Below, in pieces: positions 46,884-56,641 of a DNA stretch of 64,000 nucleotides; the stretch's first letter is position 1, and every line of letters starts with the position of its first letter. The stretch spans positions 62,001 through 126,000 of the forward strand of contig NZ_JAHWQX010000003.1 in assembly GCF_019334345.1 (NCBI RefSeq). Direction: 5' to 3'. The stretch is from Neohoeflea coraliihabitans. Lineage in GTDB: Bacteria > Pseudomonadota > Alphaproteobacteria > Rhizobiales > Rhizobiaceae. Position numbers and translations under genes: made by a program. Below the pieces are notes generated by a model. It did not search any database and was not told the DNA's origin. It saw only the letters and a list, made by a program, of their open reading frames with translations.

Positions 46884-48332
46884 ATGGCACACGCTGCGAA
46901 CACCAGGTTTCCGCAAATCGGCATCGATGCGGAAGGGCCTCGGCGGGAGTTCGATTCCATGGGCGAGATAGAGGTGCCGGGCGAGAAATACTGGGGCGCG
47001 CAAACGCAGCGATCGCTGCATCATTTCGCGATCGGCGGCGACCTGATGCCGAAGGAGGTCTGCCACGCCTACGGAATCGTCAAGAAGGCGGCGGCGCTGG
47101 TCAATGCGGAGGCCGGACGGCTCGACGATGACACGCTGCAGGCGATCAGCCAGGCCGCCGAGGAGACCATCAGCGGCGCGCTCGATGCGCATTTTCCTCT
47201 GTATGTCTGGCAGACGGGCTCGGGAACGCAGACCAACATGAATGTCAACGAAGTGATTTCCAACCGCGCGATCCAGCTGCTCGGTGGCGAACTGGGCAGC
47301 CAGAAACCGGTCGCGCCGAATGATCACGTCAACATGTCGCAATCGTCGAATGACAGCTTTCCGACGGCAATGCACATTGCCACGCTGGACATGCTCGACC
47401 GGCGTCTGCTGCCGGAACTGGAAAAGTTGGCGGCGCTGATCGAAACGAAGGCGGAGCAGTGGATGGATGTGGCCAAGATCGGCCGCACGCATCTCGAGGA
47501 TGCGGTGCCGCTGTCGGTCGGGCAGGAGTGGTCGGGCTGGGCGGCGCAACTGCGCGCCGTGATGGAAACCGTCGCCGCGAGCCGCGCCGGCTTGTATCAA
47601 CTGGCGCTCGGCGGCACGGCGGTCGGCACCGGGCTGAATGCGCCGGAGGGTTTTTCCGAAGCTGTGGCAGCAAAGATCGCTGAACTGACCGGCAAGTCGT
47701 TTGTCACGGCGCCCAACAAATTCGCTGCGCTTGGCGGGCTGGATGCCATGGTGCAGGCTTCCTCGGCGCTGCGCGGCGTCGCCGTGGTGCTCTTGAAAAT
47801 CGCCAATGACATGCGCTGGCTGGCCTCGGGCCCGCGCTGCGGGCTTGGCGAATTGCGCCTGCCGGAAAATGAACCCGGCTCCTCGATCATGCCCGGCAAG
47901 GTCAATCCGACGCAATGCGAAGCGATGATCATGATCTGCACCCAGGTGATCGGCCTTGATGCGGCCGTCGGCATGGCCGGCAGCCAGGGCAATCTGCAAT
48001 TGAACGTCATGCGGCCGCTGATCATTTACAATGTGCTGCAATCGATCCGCATTCTTGCCGATGGCTGCGGCACGTTCCGGCAATTCTCGGCGGAGGGCAC
48101 CGAGATCGACCGGTCGCAGATCGCCGCGCATCTGGAAAACTCGCTGATGCTGGTGACGGCGCTGTCGCCGGAGATTGGCTATCAGGCCGCAGCGCACATC
48201 GCCGAGGATGCCCACAAGCGCGGCGTGACGCTGCGCGAGGCGGCGCTGGCGTCCGGGAAGATCGATGCCGAGACCTATGACCGGGTGATCGTGCCGGAAA
48301 ACATGATCGGCAAGGGCGTGGCCGGCGCCTAG
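46884..48332 (+). CDS. fumC: Class II fumarate hydratase
   Basis: 482 residues from the ATG at 46884 ([18 protein letters not shown]), with SD AGGAG. Tetrameric, oxygen-stable fumarase of the TCA cycle. The fumarase/aspartase signature [11 protein letters not shown] carries the catalytic Ser, and [19 protein letters not shown] and [13 protein letters not shown] complete the active site. The first 20 residues exceed the E. coli start; an ATG at the [12 protein letters not shown] position is an alternative. It converges with the OsmC gene over a 4-bp gap. Confidence 0.95.
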   Translation: MAHAANTRFPQIGIDAEGPRREFDSMGEIEVPGEKYWGAQTQRSLHHFAIGGDLMPKEVCHAYGIVKKAAALVNAEAGRLDDDTLQAISQAAEETISGALDAHFPLYVWQTGSGTQTNMNVNEVISNRAIQLLGGELGSQKPVAPNDHVNMSQSSNDSFPTAMHIATLDMLDRRLLPELEKLAALIETKAEQWMDVAKIGRTHLEDAVPLSVGQEWSGWAAQLRAVMETVAASRAGLYQLALGGTAVGTGLNAPEGFSEAVAAKIAELTGKSFVTAPNKFAALGGLDAMVQASSALRGVAVVLLKIANDMRWLASGPRCGLGELRLPENEPGSSIMPGKVNPTQCEAMIMICTQVIGLDAAVGMAGSQGNLQLNVMRPLIIYNVLQSIRILADGCGTFRQFSAEGTEIDRSQIAAHLENSLMLVTALSPEIGYQAAAHIAEDAHKRGVTLREAALASGKIDAETYDRVIVPENMIGKGVAGA

Positions 48333-48336
48333 GATC

Positions 48337-48828
48337 CTAATCCCGGGGCCGGGATTCAGTCACTTCGGGTTCGCACGTCACGGGAAAATTCACCGAGCGG
48401 GCGATGAAGCAATGCCTGTGGATCTCGGCATGCAGAGCCCTGGCCTTGGCAAGGTCCGTGCCCGCAGCAACCTCGATCTTCGGGCGCAGCGTCACGGCGC
48501 GAAATGAGCCGCTGCCGTCCGGTTCACTTTCGGCTTGGCCAATCGGCGCATCCTGGTAGGCCATGACGATGATGCCGGTGTTGGAAGCCAGATGCAGATA
48601 CCAGAGCATGTGGCAGCTGGCGAGCGCCGAAAGCAGAAGGTCCTCGGGATTGTGCAGAGCCGGATCGCCGCCGAGGCGGGGATCGTTGGAGGCGGCGACG
48701 GGCGGCTTGCCCGGCGTGTCGATTACCCAGTTGCGATCGTATCCCGTGTAGCGGCGGGTGCCTTCGCCGCGGTTGCCGGTCCAGCGGATGCGGGCATGAA
48801 AGTCATGGCGCTCGGACATCGGTGTCAT
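48337..48828 (-). CDS. OsmC-family peroxide-reducing protein
   Basis: 163 residues. OsmC/Ohr fold with the two reactive Cys, Cys72 in SALASCHMLWYLHLA and Cys140 in IHRHCFIARSVNFPV. The HNPEDLLLSALASCHM form is that of the YhfA/OsmC-like group rather than strict Ohr, so substrate (organic hydroperoxide) is inferred. An ATG three codons in (MSERHDF) is an alternative start. Confidence 0.88.
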   Translation of the reverse strand: MTPMSERHDFHARIRWTGNRGEGTRRYTGYDRNWVIDTPGKPPVAASNDPRLGGDPALHNPEDLLLSALASCHMLWYLHLASNTGIIVMAYQDAPIGQAESEPDGSGSFRAVTLRPKIEVAAGTDLAKARALHAEIHRHCFIARSVNFPVTCEPEVTESRPRD

Positions 48829-48867
48829 CCGTTCTCAACGTGCAAGGGGCAGGCGGGCGATATGATA

Positions 48868-50148
48868 TTAAAACTTGTCGCCCTGCACCGCCAGTTCGGT
48901 GAGGGTGTCGAGGAGCAATTCAGCCCCGCACACGACGTCGTCCCACTCGGTGTATTCCTCGGGGGCGTGCGAGATGCCGTTGCGGCTTGGCACGAAGATC
49001 AATGCGGAGGGCCAGCGGCTCTGCATGGTCTGGGCGTCATGTCCGGCCCCCGAGGGCATGCGTCGCCATGCCATGCCGCGCCGCTCGGCGATGGCCGCGA
49101 TGCGCTCGGCGAGTTCAGGATCGAGGCGAACCGGCGCCAGCAGACTTTTCTCAACGATTTCAACGGTCAGACGATGGCGTGAAGCCACCGTTTGCAGGCG
49201 CTGTTGCACGGCTTCGCGGAGTTTTTGCTGAATTGCCGCGTCGGTATCGCGAATGATGATCGAAAAGATCGCCAGGCCCGGAATGGTGTGCGGAAAATTG
49301 GGTTCGAGCTCGACCTTGCCGATGGTGATGCGCGACTGCGCTCCGCCGACCGCCTCGATCAGCGACGGGATCGTCACGGCGAATTCCGCCAGACCGGCAA
49401 AGGCATCGGCGCGCAGGTTCATCGGGGTGGTGCCGGAGTGATTGGCAAGGCCGGTGAAGGTGACCGAGAGGTTGCAGACGCCCGAAATCGCCTCGACGAT
49501 ACCGATGGCGCGGCCCTCGGATTCCAGGACCGGTCCCTGTTCAATGTGCAATTCGAGAAAGGCGGCGATGTCGGCGGGGGATCGCGCCGCGGTCGGGACG
49601 CTGTCGGGGTTTAGACCCACCTGTCGCATGGCGTCGGCGAGGCGGATGCCTTGCGCATCGGAGGCGGTGTGCAGCCAGCCCGGATCAACCTGCCCGGCGA
49701 GGGCCTGGGAGCCGAGCATGCCGCCAAAGCGGCCTTCCTCCTCGGCAAAGGCGACCACTTCGACGGCCGTCTTCGGCCAGATCTCCGCCGTCTTGAGCGC
49801 ACGGATGCATTCCAGACCGGCCGCAACGCCGAGCGCACCGTCGAAGCCGCCGCCTTGCGGCACCGTGTCGAGATGTGAGCCGACCAGGATCGAGGGCCCT
49901 TCGGCGGGTCCGTAGCGACCGAAGATATTGGCGGCGCCGTCACGCGAAACCGTCAGCCCCTCGCGGCGCAGCAGGTCTTCGAACCAGTCGCGGGCGGCCA
50001 TGTCGGCGGCCCCGTAGCCGATGCGGTTGTAGCCGCCGGTCTCTGCGTCATGACCAAAGCGATTGAGATCATCAAGCAGTTCGCGCAGCCGGGAGGAGGC
50101 AATGCGCGGCTGTTTCGCCAATTCAGAAGGCGTTTTCTTCTCAGTCAC
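48868..50148 (-). CDS. M20 hydantoinase/carbamoylase-type Zn hydrolase
   Basis: 426 residues of the AAH/ureidopropionase subfamily (allantoate amidohydrolase, N-carbamoyl-L-amino-acid hydrolase, beta-ureidopropionase). Metal ligands are visible: His92 in SHLDTVPQGG, Asp103 in GFDGALG, Glu in EEEGRFGG, His in LELHIEQGPVLE and SGAGHDAQTMQ. The subfamily splits ureido C-N bonds to give CO2 and ammonia. It diverges by 122 bp from a dipeptide-type ABC transporter and shares its context with a formamidase, so I think it works on an imported carbamoyl or ureido compound. Confidence 0.88.
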   Translation of the reverse strand: MTEKKTPSELAKQPRIASSRLRELLDDLNRFGHDAETGGYNRIGYGAADMAARDWFEDLLRREGLTVSRDGAANIFGRYGPAEGPSILVGSHLDTVPQGGGFDGALGVAAGLECIRALKTAEIWPKTAVEVVAFAEEEGRFGGMLGSQALAGQVDPGWLHTASDAQGIRLADAMRQVGLNPDSVPTAARSPADIAAFLELHIEQGPVLESEGRAIGIVEAISGVCNLSVTFTGLANHSGTTPMNLRADAFAGLAEFAVTIPSLIEAVGGAQSRITIGKVELEPNFPHTIPGLAIFSIIIRDTDAAIQQKLREAVQQRLQTVASRHRLTVEIVEKSLLAPVRLDPELAERIAAIAERRGMAWRRMPSGAGHDAQTMQSRWPSALIFVPSRNGISHAPEEYTEWDDVVCGAELLLDTLTELAVQGDKF

Positions 50149-50190
50149 TTAACACTCTCCACGGCAGGTTTCGAAGACGGCTGTGCCAAA

Positions 50191-50204
50191 TTTATTATAA
50201 TAAA
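50191..50204. promoter_or_regulatory. 14-bp palindrome in the divergent promoter
   Basis: TTTATTATAATAAA is a perfect palindrome in the 122-bp gap between the hydrolase and the ABC transporter, the most AT-rich spot nearby. It is the best candidate operator for the GntR/FCD regulator encoded in the same cluster. A direct repeat GTTTCGAAG (50168-50176, 50249-50257) flanks it. Confidence 0.5.
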
Positions 50205-50270
50205 ACCTTGTCATCTCCAAAATTATTCATGTTTAATGCGCATTCCCCGTTTCGAAGGAAGAGGATCCCC

Positions 50271-51830
50271 ATGAAACATTTCCTGGCAGCAGCGATTGGC
50301 GCGGCGGGCCTGCTCCTGACCGCGCCGGTGCTGGCGCAGACCCCGCCGAATGTCGCGGTGGTCGGTCAGATCGCCGAACCGAAATCACTCGACCCGGCGA
50401 CGGTGACGGCGGTCAACGACTTCCGCATTCTCGTCAACGTCTATGACGGGCTGACCCGTTACAAGGACGGCACACTGGAAGTGGAGCCGTCTTTGGCCGA
50501 AAGCTGGACCATCTCCGATGATGGCACCGTCTACACCTTCAAGCTGCGCTCGGGGGTGAAGTTTCATGACGGCTCGGACTTCAACGCCGAGGCGGTCAAG
50601 TTCAATTTTGACCGGATGCTGAAGGAAGACCATCCCGCCCACGATACCGGACCATTCCCGCTGGCCTTCTTCTTCTCGGCGGTGGAAGAGGTGAGCGTGG
50701 TCGACGATCTGACGGTCGAGTTCAAGCTGAACGCGCCCTATGCGCCGTTCCTGTCGAACCTCGCCTATCCGACGGGGCTGATCGTCTCGCCGGCCGAAGT
50801 CGAGGCGAAAGGCACCGAATTCGGGCGCCAGCCGTCCGGAACCGGAGCCTACAAGTTCGCCGAATGGGAACCGAATGCCAAGGTGGTGCTGACGCGCAAC
50901 GAAGACTACTGGGACGGCGCGCCGCCGCTCGAGGCGATCGTCTACCGGCCGATCACCGACGCCAATACCCGCATTGCCGAAATGCTCGCGGGCGGGCTCG
51001 ACATCATGGTGGAAGTGCCGCCGGACAGCCTGGCGCAGTTCCGTGACAATCCCGACTACCAGGTGCTCGAGCAGGCCGGACCGCATGTCTGGTTCCTGAT
51101 CCTGAATGCCAAGGAAGGTCCGTTCGCCGACAAGAAAGTACGTCAGGCCGCGAACTATGCCATCGACAAGCAGGCCCTGGTCGAGAATGTCCTGCAGGGC
51201 ACCGCCGAAGTGGCCGCCGGACCGACACCGCCGGCCTTTGCCTGGGCCTATGATGAAACGCTCGAGCCGTATCCGCATGATCCGGAGAAGGCCAAGGCGC
51301 TGCTTGAGGAAGCCGGCTATGACGGCGAGGAACTGACCTTCTATGTCACCGAAGGCGGCTCGGGCATGCTCGATCCGATTGCCATGGGAACGGCCATCCA
51401 GGCCGACCTGCAGGAAGTCGGCATGAAGGTGAAGATCGAGACCTATGAGTGGAATACGTTCCTCGGCAAGGTCAATCCGGGCCTCGAAGGCAAGGCCGAC
51501 ATGGCCGAAATGGCCTGGATGACCAATGATCCGGATACTTTGCCTTATCTGGCGCTGCGCTCGGAAGCGTTCCCCGACAAGGGCGGCTTCAATTCCGGTT
51601 ATTACTCCAATCCGGAGGTTGATGAACTGCTCAACAAGGCGCGGGAAGTGACCGACCAGGCCGAGCGCGCCAAGCTGTACAAGCAGATGCAGCAGATCGT
51701 GCAGGAGGACGCACCCTGGGTGTTCGTCGCCAACTGGAAGCAGAACGCCGTGACCAAGGCGGGTGTCGAGAACTTCAAGCTGCAGCCCTCCTTCTTCCTG
51801 ATGCTGCAGGACGTTGCCAAGCCGCAATAG
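50271..51830 (+). CDS. ABC transporter substrate-binding protein, dipeptide type
   Basis: 519 residues from the ATG at 50271 (MKHFLAAAIGAAG), with SD GGAAGAGG. Sec signal peptide, predicted cleavage after VLAQ/TPP; no lipobox Cys is seen, so it is likely free in the periplasm. SBP_bac_5 fold with EPKSLDPATVTAVNDFRIL and the conserved central DNxxGFY-like half. Family 5 proteins bind peptides, nickel, glutathione or similar; the ligand here is unknown, but cluster partners point to an amide or ureido compound. Confidence 0.9.
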   Translation: MKHFLAAAIGAAGLLLTAPVLAQTPPNVAVVGQIAEPKSLDPATVTAVNDFRILVNVYDGLTRYKDGTLEVEPSLAESWTISDDGTVYTFKLRSGVKFHDGSDFNAEAVKFNFDRMLKEDHPAHDTGPFPLAFFFSAVEEVSVVDDLTVEFKLNAPYAPFLSNLAYPTGLIVSPAEVEAKGTEFGRQPSGTGAYKFAEWEPNAKVVLTRNEDYWDGAPPLEAIVYRPITDANTRIAEMLAGGLDIMVEVPPDSLAQFRDNPDYQVLEQAGPHVWFLILNAKEGPFADKKVRQAANYAIDKQALVENVLQGTAEVAAGPTPPAFAWAYDETLEPYPHDPEKAKALLEEAGYDGEELTFYVTEGGSGMLDPIAMGTAIQADLQEVGMKVKIETYEWNTFLGKVNPGLEGKADMAEMAWMTNDPDTLPYLALRSEAFPDKGGFNSGYYSNPEVDELLNKAREVTDQAERAKLYKQMQQIVQEDAPWVFVANWKQNAVTKAGVENFKLQPSFFLMLQDVAKPQ

Positions 51831-51847
51831 GCTGCGGACTTTCGCGT

Positions 51848-51879
51848 GCGGCCGGGACCCCGGTGAGGGATCCGGCCGC
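51848..51879 (+). other. Stem-loop between the SBP and permease genes
   Basis: GCGGCCGG (51848-51855) and CCGGCCGC (51872-51879) form a perfect 8-bp stem with a 16-nt loop, 17 nt after the SBP stop. Stem-loops after binding-protein genes often protect the upstream mRNA and raise SBP level over permease. Confidence 0.5.
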
Positions 51880-51944
51880 CGCTTTGCCAAATCCACCGGA
51901 GTGCCCGGCCCCTCCGCGGCCGGCGCCAGAACGGGGCGAACAAA

Positions 51945-52889
51945 GTGGGCCTATACATTGCAAAGCGGCTGCTGGCCGCCATCCCGGTGCTGTTCGGGCT
52001 GACGATCATCGTCTTCGTCATCATGGCGCTGATCCCCGGTGACCCGGCGACGGCCATTCTCGGCTCCTACGCCACACCCGAAAATGTCGCCAAGCTGAAC
52101 AAGGACCTCGGCCTCGACAAGCCGATGGTGCAGCAATATTTCATCTGGCTCGGGAATCTGTTCCAGGGCGATCTCGGCCGCTCCTACACCCTCAACCGGC
52201 CGGTGCTCGACGAGGTGATGGAGCGCTTCTGGGCGACGCTGATCCTGGCCGGCAGTGCCTTGGTGCTGTGTTCGATCCTCGGCCTGATAGCCGGCGTCAT
52301 CTCGGCCGTGCGGCAGTTCTCCTGGGCCGACAAACTGATCACCTTCATCGTGCTGATCGGCATCTCGACCCCTTCCTTCTGGCTCGGCCTGCTATTGATC
52401 TTGGCGTTCTCGGTGCAACTCAAATGGTTTCCGGTCAGCGGCATGTACGCGATCTATGGCGGCGGCGGCCCGCTCGACCTACTGCATCACCTGTTCTTGC
52501 CGGCCGTGACGCTGGCGGCGGTGGCGACCGGGGTGATCGCCCGCCTGACACGCACGGCCATGCTTGAGGTGCTGCGCCAGGACTATATCCGCACGGCGCG
52601 CGCCAAGGGATTGTCGGAACGGCGGGTGATCTACCGGCACGCGTTCAAGGCGGCACTGGTGGCGGTGATCCCGGTGATCGGCATCCAGGCCGGCTTCGTG
52701 CTTGGCGGCGCGGTGTATATCGAGACCGTGTTCCAGTGGCCGGGCATCGGTTCGATGCTGGTCAAGGCGATCTCGACCCGCGACCTTCTGCTCGTGCAGG
52801 GCGGCGTGCTGGTAGTGGCGGCGGCCTATGTGCTGTTCAACCTGGCGGCGGATGTCGTGCAGACCCTGATCGATCCGAGGTTGCGCTGA
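51945..52889 (+). CDS. ABC transporter permease, DppB-like
   Basis: 314 residues from a GTG at 51945 (GLYIAKRLLAAIPVLFG). Six membrane segments and the EAA loop of family 5 permeases (VLRQDYIRTARAKGLSERRVIYRHAFK). It forms a heterodimer with the permease half of the fused next protein. Its stop overlaps that gene's start as TGATG. Confidence 0.93.
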   Translation: MGLYIAKRLLAAIPVLFGLTIIVFVIMALIPGDPATAILGSYATPENVAKLNKDLGLDKPMVQQYFIWLGNLFQGDLGRSYTLNRPVLDEVMERFWATLILAGSALVLCSILGLIAGVISAVRQFSWADKLITFIVLIGISTPSFWLGLLLILAFSVQLKWFPVSGMYAIYGGGGPLDLLHHLFLPAVTLAAVATGVIARLTRTAMLEVLRQDYIRTARAKGLSERRVIYRHAFKAALVAVIPVIGIQAGFVLGGAVYIETVFQWPGIGSMLVKAISTRDLLLVQGGVLVVAAAYVLFNLAADVVQTLIDPRLR

Positions 52890-54850
52890 TGAGCGATCAG
52901 GCGGCAGTGAGCACCGGCCAGCAGCCGGAAAAACGGCGCAAGAAGGACCGCAAGGGGCGTCCCTCGGTCCTGCGGCTGCTTCTCAACAATCAGCTGGCCA
53001 CGGCCGGGCTGGTGATTTTTTCGCTTATCGTGCTGGTGGCGGCGCTGGCGCCAATCCTGCCGCTGCCCGATCCCGATGCCACGGCGCCAGCCGACCGGCT
53101 GCAACCGCTGTTCAGTGCCGGTCACCTGCTTGGCACCGACGCCCTGGGCCGGGATATCCTGTCGCGGCTGATCTGGGGGGCGCGCGTATCGCTGGCCGTC
53201 GGCATCTCGGCGACGCTGATCGCCGCCTTTTTCGGCTCGCTGATCGGGCTGTTGGCCGGCTATGCCGGAGGGCGCACGGATACACTGCTGATGCGCGGCA
53301 TCGACATGGTCATGGCCTTTCCCTACATCCTGCTGGCGCTGGCGATCGTCGCGGTGCTCGGGCCGGGTCTGCTGAACGCGCTCTATGCCATTGCCGTGGT
53401 GAATGTGCCCTTCTTTGCGCGCAACATCCGCGGTATCGCGCTCGGGCTGTCGCGGCGTGAATTCGTCGATGCGGCTCGGCTGTCGGGCAAGTCGCATGCG
53501 CAGATCCTGTTCGGTGAGGTGCTGCCGAACGTGCTGCCGGTGATCATCATCACCATGTCGACAACGATCGGCTGGATGATCCTGGAAACGGCCGGCCTGT
53601 CATTTCTCGGGCTCGGCGCGCAACCGCCGCAGGCCGATCTCGGTTCGATGCTTGGCGAGGGGCGCAAGATCCTGTTCACCGCGCCGCATGTCTCGATCGT
53701 CCCCGGACTGATGATATTCGTTCTAGTGATGAGCATCAATCTGCTTGGCGACGGGGTGCGCGACATCCTTGATCCGCGCCTGAAATCCGGCTCGCTGACC
53801 CGTCCGACGGCGCGCACCGCCGTCGAGCGCAAAAGCGTGCCGGCCACCGATGTGCGCGGCGAGGATGCCGTCCTCGACGTGCGCGGGCTGAAGACGGAAT
53901 TCGAGATCGGTTCTTCGGTCTACCGGGCAGTCGGCGGTGTTGATCTGAAGATCCGCAAGGGCGAGTGCCTTGGCCTCGTCGGCGAATCCGGCTCAGGCAA
54001 GTCGGTGTCGGCCATGTCGATCATGGGGCTGGTGCCGACACCGCCCGGCCGCATTGTCGGCGGGGTGGCGATGCTGGGCGACGAGGATCTGTTTTCGGCG
54101 TCCGACGAGCGCATCCGGCAATTGCGCGGCGGCGCGGTCTCGCATGTTTTCCAGGATCCGTTGTCGACCTTGCATCCGCTTTACACGGTCGGCGATCAGC
54201 TGATCGAGGCAATCCGCGCGCACCAGCCGCTTTCACACGCTTCGGCGCGGCAACGGGCGGCGGAACTGCTGGCGACGGTGCGTATCCCCAATCCCGAGGA
54301 ACGGCTCAACGCCTATCCGCACGAATTGTCCGGCGGCATGCGGCAGCGCATCTGCATCGCCATGGCGCTCGCCAACGCGGCGGACGTGATCATTGCCGAT
54401 GAACCGACAACGGCACTGGATGTGACGGTGCAGGCGCAGGTGCTGTCGCTGCTGGCGGCGCTGCGTCGCGATCACGACACGGGCATCCTGTTCATCACCC
54501 ATGATTTCGGTGTGGTCTCGGCAATCTGCGACCGGGTGGCGGTGATGTATGCCGGCAAGATCGTCGAGACCGGCACGACCGAAGAGATCCTGGCTGATCC
54601 AAAACACCCCTATACGGGCAAGCTGATCGATTGCGTGCCGGTGCTCGGACAGCCGGAGCGGCGGCTCGATGCCATCGAGGGCCGGCCGCCGGTGGTCAAT
54701 GCCTTGCCGCCGGGCTGCGCCTTCGCACCGCGCTGTCCGCGCGCCCAGCCCGATTGCCTGCAGGGCGAGATCGCCATGCGCGATTTTGGCCCCGAGCGCG
54801 GCGCGCGCTGTCTGCACCCGCTCGGTGAAGAAGGATCCGCCGATGTCTGA
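52889..54850 (+). CDS. Fused ABC permease-ATPase (DppC-DppD-like)
   Basis: 653 residues, two proteins in one. Residues 1-310 are a DppC-like permease (LLGTDALGRDILSRLIWGARVSL, EAA loop EFVDAARLSGKSHAQI) with about six membrane segments. From about 335 to 645 it is a DppD-like ATPase with GESGSGKSVSAM, LSGGMRQRICIAMALANAADVI and the oligopeptide-specific tail CAFAPRCPRAQPDC (Cys-rich). The join carries a 20-30-residue Arg/Ser linker. Such fusions occur elsewhere in this transporter class. Its end overlaps the next gene by 8 nt. Confidence 0.92.
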   Translation: MSDQAAVSTGQQPEKRRKKDRKGRPSVLRLLLNNQLATAGLVIFSLIVLVAALAPILPLPDPDATAPADRLQPLFSAGHLLGTDALGRDILSRLIWGARVSLAVGISATLIAAFFGSLIGLLAGYAGGRTDTLLMRGIDMVMAFPYILLALAIVAVLGPGLLNALYAIAVVNVPFFARNIRGIALGLSRREFVDAARLSGKSHAQILFGEVLPNVLPVIIITMSTTIGWMILETAGLSFLGLGAQPPQADLGSMLGEGRKILFTAPHVSIVPGLMIFVLVMSINLLGDGVRDILDPRLKSGSLTRPTARTAVERKSVPATDVRGEDAVLDVRGLKTEFEIGSSVYRAVGGVDLKIRKGECLGLVGESGSGKSVSAMSIMGLVPTPPGRIVGGVAMLGDEDLFSASDERIRQLRGGAVSHVFQDPLSTLHPLYTVGDQLIEAIRAHQPLSHASARQRAAELLATVRIPNPEERLNAYPHELSGGMRQRICIAMALANAADVIIADEPTTALDVTVQAQVLSLLAALRRDHDTGILFITHDFGVVSAICDRVAVMYAGKIVETGTTEEILADPKHPYTGKLIDCVPVLGQPERRLDAIEGRPPVVNALPPGCAFAPRCPRAQPDCLQGEIAMRDFGPERGARCLHPLGEEGSADV

Positions 54851-55871
54851 ACCCAGCCAGGAACTCGCCGCTCAGCCCGCAGAGCCGCTGATGCAGCTTG
54901 ATGCGGTCGAGCGGACCTTCGGCGGCGGGCGAACCCTGTTCGGACAGCCGCGCCCCGCCGTGCATGCGGTGCAGGGCATCTCGTTTGACGTCAAGCGTGG
55001 CGAAACGCTCGGCATTGTCGGCGAATCGGGCTGTGGCAAGTCGACCCTGGCGCGCATGCTGACCGGGCTTGACCGTCCGACCGGCGGACGGATTACCTTC
55101 GAGGGCGAGGATCTGGTGGCGCTGATCAAGTCGGATCACCGGGCGGTATCGCGCAAGATCCAGTATGTCTTCCAGGATCCGCTGGCCTCGCTCAATCCGC
55201 GCAAGACGATCCGCACCATCCTCGAAGCGCCGCTCATTCATCTGCTAAAGCTTGGCCGGACCGAACGCCGGGAGCGGCTTGAAACGCTGATGCAGGCGGT
55301 CAATCTGGCGCCGGAATTCCTCGACCGCTACCCGCACGAGTTTTCCGGCGGCCAGGCCCAGCGCATCGGCATCGCGCGGGCGCTGGCCGCCGATCCGGAC
55401 CTGATCGTCCTTGACGAGCCGGTCTCGGCGCTCGACGTCTCGGTGCAGGCGCAGGTGCTGAACATCCTTGCCGATCTGAAGCGGCGTTTCGGACTGACCT
55501 TCCTGTTCATCAGCCACGATCTGTCGGTGGTCGAAAGCGTCAGCGACCGCGTGGCGGTGCTGTATTTCGGTCAATTGGTGGAAATGGCACCGGCGCGGCA
55601 ATTGTTCGGTCAGCCGCGCCATCATTACACGCGGCTGTTGCTCAATTCGGCACCGGCGCCGGGGCGCCGCAATCTCGATGCCGGCGATGCCGAGAGCGAA
55701 TTGCCCGATCCCTTCAACCCGCCGCCCGGCTGCCCGTTTTTCGCCCGCTGCCCGGCGGGGACACAAATCTGTCAGGCCGAGATGCCGGCGCTCTGTCCGG
55801 CGCCCGATGCGCCGGAGCATCTGGCCGCCTGCCACCATCCGGCCGGAGACGACAGGGATCCGGGGCCATGA
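54843..55871 (+). CDS. ABC transporter ATPase, DppF-like
   Basis: 342 residues from the ATG at 54843 (MSEPSQELAAQPAEP), overlapping the previous gene by 8 nt. Walker A GESGCGKSTLARM, signature FSGGQAQRIGIARAL, Walker B LIVLDEPVSALD, then the family tail CPFFARCPAGTQIC. It pairs with the ATPase half of the fused protein to power import. It completes a DppA-B-CD-F transporter. Confidence 0.93.
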   Translation: MSEPSQELAAQPAEPLMQLDAVERTFGGGRTLFGQPRPAVHAVQGISFDVKRGETLGIVGESGCGKSTLARMLTGLDRPTGGRITFEGEDLVALIKSDHRAVSRKIQYVFQDPLASLNPRKTIRTILEAPLIHLLKLGRTERRERLETLMQAVNLAPEFLDRYPHEFSGGQAQRIGIARALAADPDLIVLDEPVSALDVSVQAQVLNILADLKRRFGLTFLFISHDLSVVESVSDRVAVLYFGQLVEMAPARQLFGQPRHHYTRLLLNSAPAPGRRNLDAGDAESELPDPFNPPPGCPFFARCPAGTQICQAEMPALCPAPDAPEHLAACHHPAGDDRDPGP

Positions 55872-56641
55872 TCAGGGACGGTGCGGCGGCAGCGCCGGCG
55901 CGCGAACGCAAGCGGCGGCGACCGGACCAGACGGCCGACCGACTGCGCGAGCAGATCATCGCCGCCAATCTGCAGCCCGGCAGCCGGGTGCCCGGCGAAT
56001 GGATCGACCCGCAGACCCTCGGCGTGTCGCGCGGCACGGCGCGCGAGGCCCTGAAGATCCTCGCGGTGCAGGGGCTGGTCGAAAGCCGCAGCGGACCCGG
56101 CGGAGGCGTGTTTGTCGCCGCCGTGCGCACTGACGATGCCATTCGCATGCTCGACAATCTGTTCCTGTTCGAGGCGCCGACGATCGCCGACATCTATGCA
56201 TTGCGCAAGGTCATCGAGCCGGAACTGGCCGCCAGTGTCGCCGGCCGGCTGTCGGAAACCGATCTTGCGGCGCTGCACGCGACAATCCGGCTTTACGAGG
56301 ATGAGCCGGCTACCGCGGCGGACGAATATCAGCAAAGACTGGCCGAACTTGATTTCCACGCGGAACTGGCGCGGCGCTCGGACAACCGGGTGCTCGGTTT
56401 CATCTGCATCTTCATGGTCAGCCTGCTGCGGGACATGACCGTCTGCCGCGAGATCTACCACACGCGCAATCCTAGCCTGCGCGAGAGCGGCCTGACCTAT
56501 CAGGTGCAGTTGCTGCGGGCGATCAAGGCCGGGCGCAGCAAGGAGGCGCGCGATATCATGGCGCGGCACATGGTGGAGGCGGAAGCCTATATGCTCGACA
56601 TGGCGCAGATCCGGCGGCGGGGGGCGGGCACAACCTCATGA
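55868..56641 (+). CDS. GntR-family regulator (FCD type)
   Basis: 257 residues. N-terminal winged HTH (TADRLREQIIAANLQPGSRV ... LGVSRGTAREALKILAVQGLV) and a C-terminal helical FCD ligand domain with the metal-type His in DFHAELARRSDNRV. It overlaps the ATPase stop by ATGA, and the formamidase start likewise, so it is inside the transporter operon and most likely controls it in response to the transported compound or a product. Candidate operator at 50191-50204. Confidence 0.9.
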   Translation: MIRDGAAAAPARERKRRRPDQTADRLREQIIAANLQPGSRVPGEWIDPQTLGVSRGTAREALKILAVQGLVESRSGPGGGVFVAAVRTDDAIRMLDNLFLFEAPTIADIYALRKVIEPELAASVAGRLSETDLAALHATIRLYEDEPATAADEYQQRLAELDFHAELARRSDNRVLGFICIFMVSLLRDMTVCREIYHTRNPSLRESGLTYQVQLLRAIKAGRSKEARDIMARHMVEAEAYMLDMAQIRRRGAGTTS

